Positions 60,447 to 64,000 of a stretch of DNA of 64,000 nt are shown here, piece after piece; within the stretch, counting starts at the first letter, position 1; the number at the start of each line of letters is the position of its first letter. A program made the translations under genes and the position numbers. The notes beneath the pieces are model-generated. The model searched no databases and was not told the DNA's origin. It was given only the letters and a program-made list of their open reading frames with translations. Origin of the DNA: Streptomyces fragilis (lineage in GTDB: Bacteria; Actinomycetota; Actinomycetes; Streptomycetales; Streptomycetaceae); contig NZ_BEVZ01000004.1 of assembly GCF_003112515.1 (NCBI RefSeq), positions 310,001 to 374,000 of the forward strand, given 5' to 3'.

Positions 60447-61739
60447 CTACTCTCCTTCGACCCGCATGATGCTGGCGACGCCCCGGACCGTGTCCAGGCC
60501 GCGAAGCGCCTCGACGACCGCGCTGAGCGAGGCGTCGGACGCACGATGGGTGACGACGACGAGCGATGCCTCGCCGTCCTTGCCCTGCTGGCGCACGGTG
60601 TCGATCGACACCCCGTGCCCGGCGAAAACCGTGGCCACCTGGGCGAGCACGCCCGGCTTGTCGGCGACGTCCAGGCTGATGTGGTACCGCGTGACCACGT
60701 CACCCATCGGCGACACCGGGAGCGCCGCGTACGCCGAGTCGCCGGGGCCCGTGGCCCCGGCCAGCCGGTTGCGGCACACCGCCACCAGGTCGCCCAGGAC
60801 GGCCGAGGCGGTGGGCGAGCCGCCCGCGCCCGGCCCGTAGAACATCAGCTGCCCCGCGGCCTCCGACTCCACGAAGACCGCGTTGTACGCGCCGCGCACC
60901 GAGGCGAGCGGGTGGGTCAGCGGGATCATCGCGGGGTGCACCCGGGCCGTGACCGAGGCGCCGTCGGCCGCCCGCTCACAGATGGCGAGCAGCTTGATCG
61001 TGCAGCCCATCTCCTTGGCGGAGGCGAAGTCCGCAGCGGTCACCTCGCTCATGCCCTCGCGGTACACGTCGTCGAGACGGACCCGCGAGTGGAAGGCGAT
61101 GCCCGACAGGATGGCCGCCTTGGCGGCGGCGTCGAATCCCTCGACGTCGGCCGTCGGGTCCGCCTCGGCGTACCCCAGCGCGGTGGCCTCGTCCAGCGCG
61201 TCCTGGTACCCGGCGCCCGTGGTGTCCATCTTGTCGAGGATGAAGTTCGTCGTCCCGTTGACGATGCCCAGCACCCGGTTGACCTTGTCACCGGCCATGG
61301 ACTCGCGCAGCGGCCGGATCAGCGGGATCGCGCCCGCGACCGCCGCCTCGTAGTACAGGTCCCGCCCGTGCTCCTCGGCCGCCGCGTGCAGCGCGGCCCC
61401 GTCCTGGGCGATCAGCGCCTTGTTCGCGGACACCACGGACGCGCCGTGCTGGAACGCGGTCGTGATGAGCGTCCTGGCCGGCTCGATCCCGCCGATGACC
61501 TCGACCACCACGTCGATGTCGCCCCGTTTGACCAGGGCGGTCGCGTCGGTGGTGATCAGCGAGGGGTCGATCCCGGCCCGCACCCGGTCGGGGCGGCGGA
61601 CGGCGACACCGGCCAACTCCACCGGCGCGCCGATCCGCGCGGCGAGGTCGGCCGCGTGCGTCGTCATGATGCGCGCCACCTCGGAGCCGACCACTCCACA
61701 GCCCAGCAGCGCCACCCTCAGCGGACGCGTACGCATCAT
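60447..61739 (-). CDS. hom: Homoserine dehydrogenase
   Basis: A 430-residue NAD(P)H enzyme reducing aspartate semialdehyde to homoserine. [16 protein letters not shown] is the Rossmann loop, [11 protein letters not shown] and [17 protein letters not shown] the catalytic part, and a C-terminal ACT domain (about 350-430, [21 protein letters not shown]) provides threonine feedback. First gene of hom-thrC; ATG 61739. Confidence 0.96.
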   Translation of the reverse strand: MMRTRPLRVALLGCGVVGSEVARIMTTHAADLAARIGAPVELAGVAVRRPDRVRAGIDPSLITTDATALVKRGDIDVVVEVIGGIEPARTLITTAFQHGASVVSANKALIAQDGAALHAAAEEHGRDLYYEAAVAGAIPLIRPLRESMAGDKVNRVLGIVNGTTNFILDKMDTTGAGYQDALDEATALGYAEADPTADVEGFDAAAKAAILSGIAFHSRVRLDDVYREGMSEVTAADFASAKEMGCTIKLLAICERAADGASVTARVHPAMIPLTHPLASVRGAYNAVFVESEAAGQLMFYGPGAGGSPTASAVLGDLVAVCRNRLAGATGPGDSAYAALPVSPMGDVVTRYHISLDVADKPGVLAQVATVFAGHGVSIDTVRQQGKDGEASLVVVTHRASDASLSAVVEALRGLDTVRGVASIMRVEGE

Positions 61740-61944
61740 CCGACCTCGCCTCGTTTCCTCGTACCGGTCTCATACCGGTCAACCGTTGTCCAGTCTCAGG
61801 CACCGGACGAAATCCCTTCGATTCGTCCGGATCCTGAGATGTAATTTTCCGGGATCCTCCCCGGTTTCCGACGGCTTTTCCGCCGGAAGGCCATTCACCG
61901 CGCCCGGGGCACCCGCGTCACCCGGCCAGCCCGGCGCACCGGGC

Positions 61945-63336
61945 TCACCCGACGTCGAGACGGAGCAGGTCCTCCTCCGTCTCACGGCGGACGATCACCC
62001 GGGTTTCGCCGTTGCGGACGGCGAGCACCGGCGGGCGCAGCACGTGGTTGTAGTTGCTCGCCATGGAGCGGCAGTAGGCGCCGGTGGCGGGCACCGCGAT
62101 CAGGTCGCCGGGCGCGAGGTCGGCCGGCAGGAACGCGTCCCGGACCAGGATGTCACCGCTCTCGCAGTGCTTCCCGACCACCCGGGCCAGCATCGGCTCG
62201 GCGTCACTGGCCCGCGAGACCAGCGACACCGAGTACTCGGCGTCGTACAGGGCGGTGCGGATGTTGTCCGACATCCCGCCGTCCACGGAGACGTACGTCC
62301 GCAGCCCGTCCAGCGGCTTCAGCGTGCCGACCTCGTACAGCGTGAACGCCGTCGGGCCCACGATCGCCCGCCCCGGCTCGACCGAGATCCGCGGCGCGGC
62401 CAGCCCGGCGCCCTCGCACTCGCGCGCGACGATCTCCCCGAGCGCCTTGGCGATCTCGTGCGGCCCCTGCGGGTCGTCCTCGCTCGTGTACGCGATGCCG
62501 AGGCCGCCGCCGAGGTCGATCTCCGGCAGTTCGACGCCGTGCTCGTCACGGATCTCGGCGAGCAGCCCGACCACGCGCCGCGCGGCGACCTCGAAGCCGG
62601 CCATGTCGAAGATCTGCGAGCCGATGTGGCTGTGGATGCCGACCAGTTCGAGCCCGTCCAGCCCGAGCGCCCGGCGCACTCCCTCGGCGGCCTGGCCGCC
62701 GGCCAGCGGGAGGCCGAACTTCTGGTCCTCGTGGGCGGTCGCGATGAACTCGTGGGTGTGCGCCTCCACGCCCACCGTCACCCGGACCAGCACCTTCTGC
62801 CGCACCCCGTGCGCCTGCGCGACGTGGGCGACCCGCACGATCTCCTGGAACGAGTCGAGCACGATCCGCCCGACCCCCGCGGTGACCGCCCGCTCGATCT
62901 CGCCGAGCGACTTGTTGTTGCCGTGGAACGCGATCCGCTCGGCCGGCATCCCCGCCGCCAGCGCGGTCGCCAGCTCACCGGCGGAGCAGACGTCGAGGTT
63001 CAGCCCCTCCTCGTGCAGCCACCGGACCACGGCCTTGGAGAGGAACGCCTTGCCGGCGTAGAACACGTCGGCGCCCTCGCCGAACGCCTCCCGCCAGGCC
63101 CGGGCGCGCGCCCGGAAGTCGTCCTCGTCCATCACGTACGCCGGAGTGCCGTGCTCCCGGGCGACCTCCCGGACGTCGACCCCGCCGACGCGGACGGCGC
63201 CGTCCTCGTCCCGGGTGACGGAACCCGCCCACACCTTCGGGTCGAGGACGTTCAGGTCGGCGGGCGGAGCGGTGTAGTGGCCCTCGGGGAGGACGTCGGC
63301 GTGACGGGGTCCGGCGGGGTGTGCGGAACGGCTCAT
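61945..63336 (-). CDS. lysA: Diaminopimelate decarboxylase
   Basis: A 463-residue fold-III PLP enzyme making lysine from meso-diaminopimelate. PLP Lys K96 ([12 protein letters not shown]), HIGSQI, the Gly-rich DLGGGLGI and the catalytic Cys in GKHCESGD. A 35-residue N-terminal extension precedes the conserved core. ATG 63336. Lies next to hom, sharing the aspartate pathway. Confidence 0.96.
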   Translation of the reverse strand: MSRSAHPAGPRHADVLPEGHYTAPPADLNVLDPKVWAGSVTRDEDGAVRVGGVDVREVAREHGTPAYVMDEDDFRARARAWREAFGEGADVFYAGKAFLSKAVVRWLHEEGLNLDVCSAGELATALAAGMPAERIAFHGNNKSLGEIERAVTAGVGRIVLDSFQEIVRVAHVAQAHGVRQKVLVRVTVGVEAHTHEFIATAHEDQKFGLPLAGGQAAEGVRRALGLDGLELVGIHSHIGSQIFDMAGFEVAARRVVGLLAEIRDEHGVELPEIDLGGGLGIAYTSEDDPQGPHEIAKALGEIVARECEGAGLAAPRISVEPGRAIVGPTAFTLYEVGTLKPLDGLRTYVSVDGGMSDNIRTALYDAEYSVSLVSRASDAEPMLARVVGKHCESGDILVRDAFLPADLAPGDLIAVPATGAYCRSMASNYNHVLRPPVLAVRNGETRVIVRRETEEDLLRLDVG

Positions 63337-63400
63337 CGTCTGTCTCTGCGTCTCTCTTCTGTCTCTGGCGCCTGCTCCGGCGTCTTCGTCGGCCGGGGGC

Positions 63401-64000
63401 TCAGAGATGTTCGGGTGCGTCGATGCCGAGCAGGGTGAGGCCGCCGGCCAGCACCGTCCCGGCGGCTTCGGCGAGGGCGAGCCGGGCGCGGTGGGCGGCC
63501 GAGGGTTTCTCCTCCCCCGTCGGCAGCACAGCCCCGTACGTCAGGAACTCCAGCGTGGCGTCGGCGACACCCACCAGGTGCCGCGCGACGCGGTCCGGCG
63601 CGTACTCCCGCGCGGCCTGCGCGAGGACGCGGGGGTGGTCGGCGATCTCCCGCAGCAGGGGCTGGGCGGGGGTCCCGAGGGGGGCAGGGGTCCCGAGGGG
63701 GGCAGGGGTCCCGAGGGGGGCAGGGGTCCCGGGGGTGGCGGAGGTCCCGGGGGTGGCGGAGGTCCCGGGGGTGGCGGAGGTCCCGGGGGCGCCGGGAGTG
63801 CTCTCTACCGGGGCGTTCTGTGCCGGGGCGTCCTGCACTGGTGCGTCCTTTGCAGCGGCGTTCTGCACCGGGCCGGGCTCAGCGGAGTAACCGAGCTGCG
63901 CGGCGTTGCGGCTCGCCGCCCGCGTCCGGGCGTGGGCGTACCGCACCCGGAACAGCGGATTGCTCTCCCGCTGCCTCAGGTGCTCGTCCCCGAGGGTGGG
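63401..64000 (-). CDS. ArgS-related DALR anticodon-binding protein (NrtL-like), C-terminal part
   Basis: The last 199 residues of a protein whose start lies right of the window. [24 protein letters not shown] and the end with [12 protein letters not shown] match the DALR anticodon-binding domain of arginyl-tRNA synthetase. A gene at this place upstream of lysA in Streptomyces is usually the ArgS-related protein NrtL rather than ArgS; the missing N-terminus would decide. An insertion of about 60 residues within the domain consists of TSATPG and TPAPLG hexapeptides from 18-base repeats. Confidence 0.75.
   Translation of the reverse strand, partial: PTLGDEHLRQRESNPLFRVRYAHARTRAASRNAAQLGYSAEPGPVQNAAAKDAPVQDAPAQNAPVESTPGAPGTSATPGTSATPGTSATPGTPAPLGTPAPLGTPAPLGTPAQPLLREIADHPRVLAQAAREYAPDRVARHLVGVADATLEFLTYGAVLPTGEEKPSAAHRARLALAEAAGTVLAGGLTLLGIDAPEHL
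63672..63797 (-). repeat. 18-base tandem repeat, seven units
   Basis: Seven 18-base units starting at 63672, 63690, 63708, 63726, 63744, 63762 and 63780. The first three carry GTCCCGAGGGGGGCAGGG, the next three GTCCCGGGGGTGGCGGAG. Each encodes six residues and keeps the frame. Confidence 0.9.

Overview
The window is chromosomal DNA of a Streptomyces (very high GC, third-position G/C coding bias, AGGAGG-type ribosome binding sites mixed with leaderless starts). Gene content and order match, from memory, the conserved chromosome core of S. coelicolor around SCO5352 to SCO5420. No rRNA, tRNA, CRISPR array, prophage, transposase or attachment site was found. Both edges cut genes: the last 60 codons of a YbbN-like thioredoxin/TPR protein on the left, and an ArgS-related anticodon-binding protein on the right.

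Layout. 0.2-3.6 kb: a three-gene set of uncharacterised envelope proteins (DUF6230, DUF6114, acidic-repeat exported protein). 3.7-8.75 kb: a membrane GT2 glycosyltransferase, then a TetR-controlled operon (SRPBCC-like membrane protein, DUF4166, TetR) with two palindromic operators. 8.85-9.5 kb: MTH1187-family and DUF3817 genes. 9.7-12.4 kb: three tandem AIM24-family genes and a MarR regulator. 12.5-15.4 kb: acyl-CoA metabolism genes (meaB, thiolase, methylmalonyl-CoA epimerase). 15.5-20.6 kb: the polar-growth coiled-coil genes scy and filP. 20.7-24.4 kb: two ABC exporter pairs. 24.4-33.4 kb: small secreted and zinc-ribbon proteins, a luciferase-like monooxygenase, nucS, a large membrane NTPase-like protein, a STAS protein, a 3-hydroxyacyl-CoA dehydrogenase and a cobalamin adenosyltransferase. 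33.3-36 kb: a membrane protein and a two-component system. 36-38 kb: a chitinase with a classical direct-repeat promoter. 38.4-46.9 kb: a DUF2550 gene and the complete F1Fo ATP synthase operon atpIBEFHAGDC. 47.2-55.2 kb: a WecA/TagO-type transferase, glyA paralogue, phosphatase-like protein, tsaC, prmC, prfA, rpmE and an LCP ligase. 55.5-63.3 kb: rho, thrB, thrC, hom and lysA.

How the genes work together. The hom-thrC-thrB genes make threonine and lysA makes lysine, both from aspartate. Thiolase, epimerase, MeaB, 3-hydroxyacyl-CoA dehydrogenase and the cobalamin adenosyltransferase all serve short acyl-CoA chemistry, including the B12-dependent methylmalonyl/isobutyryl branch. Scy and FilP organise the hyphal tip. 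The WecA-like, LCP and glycosyltransferase genes point to wall glycopolymer assembly.

The least-described material is the DUF6230/DUF6114 locus, the AIM24 trio, the 856-residue membrane protein with a Walker A Lys-to-Arg change next to a STAS protein lacking the usual phospho-serine, and a low-molecular-weight phosphatase homologue with Ser at the catalytic Cys position. Several genes carry tandem or dispersed repeats inside coding sequence. Start sites and operator calls are judgements from sequence alone; no similarity search could be run.
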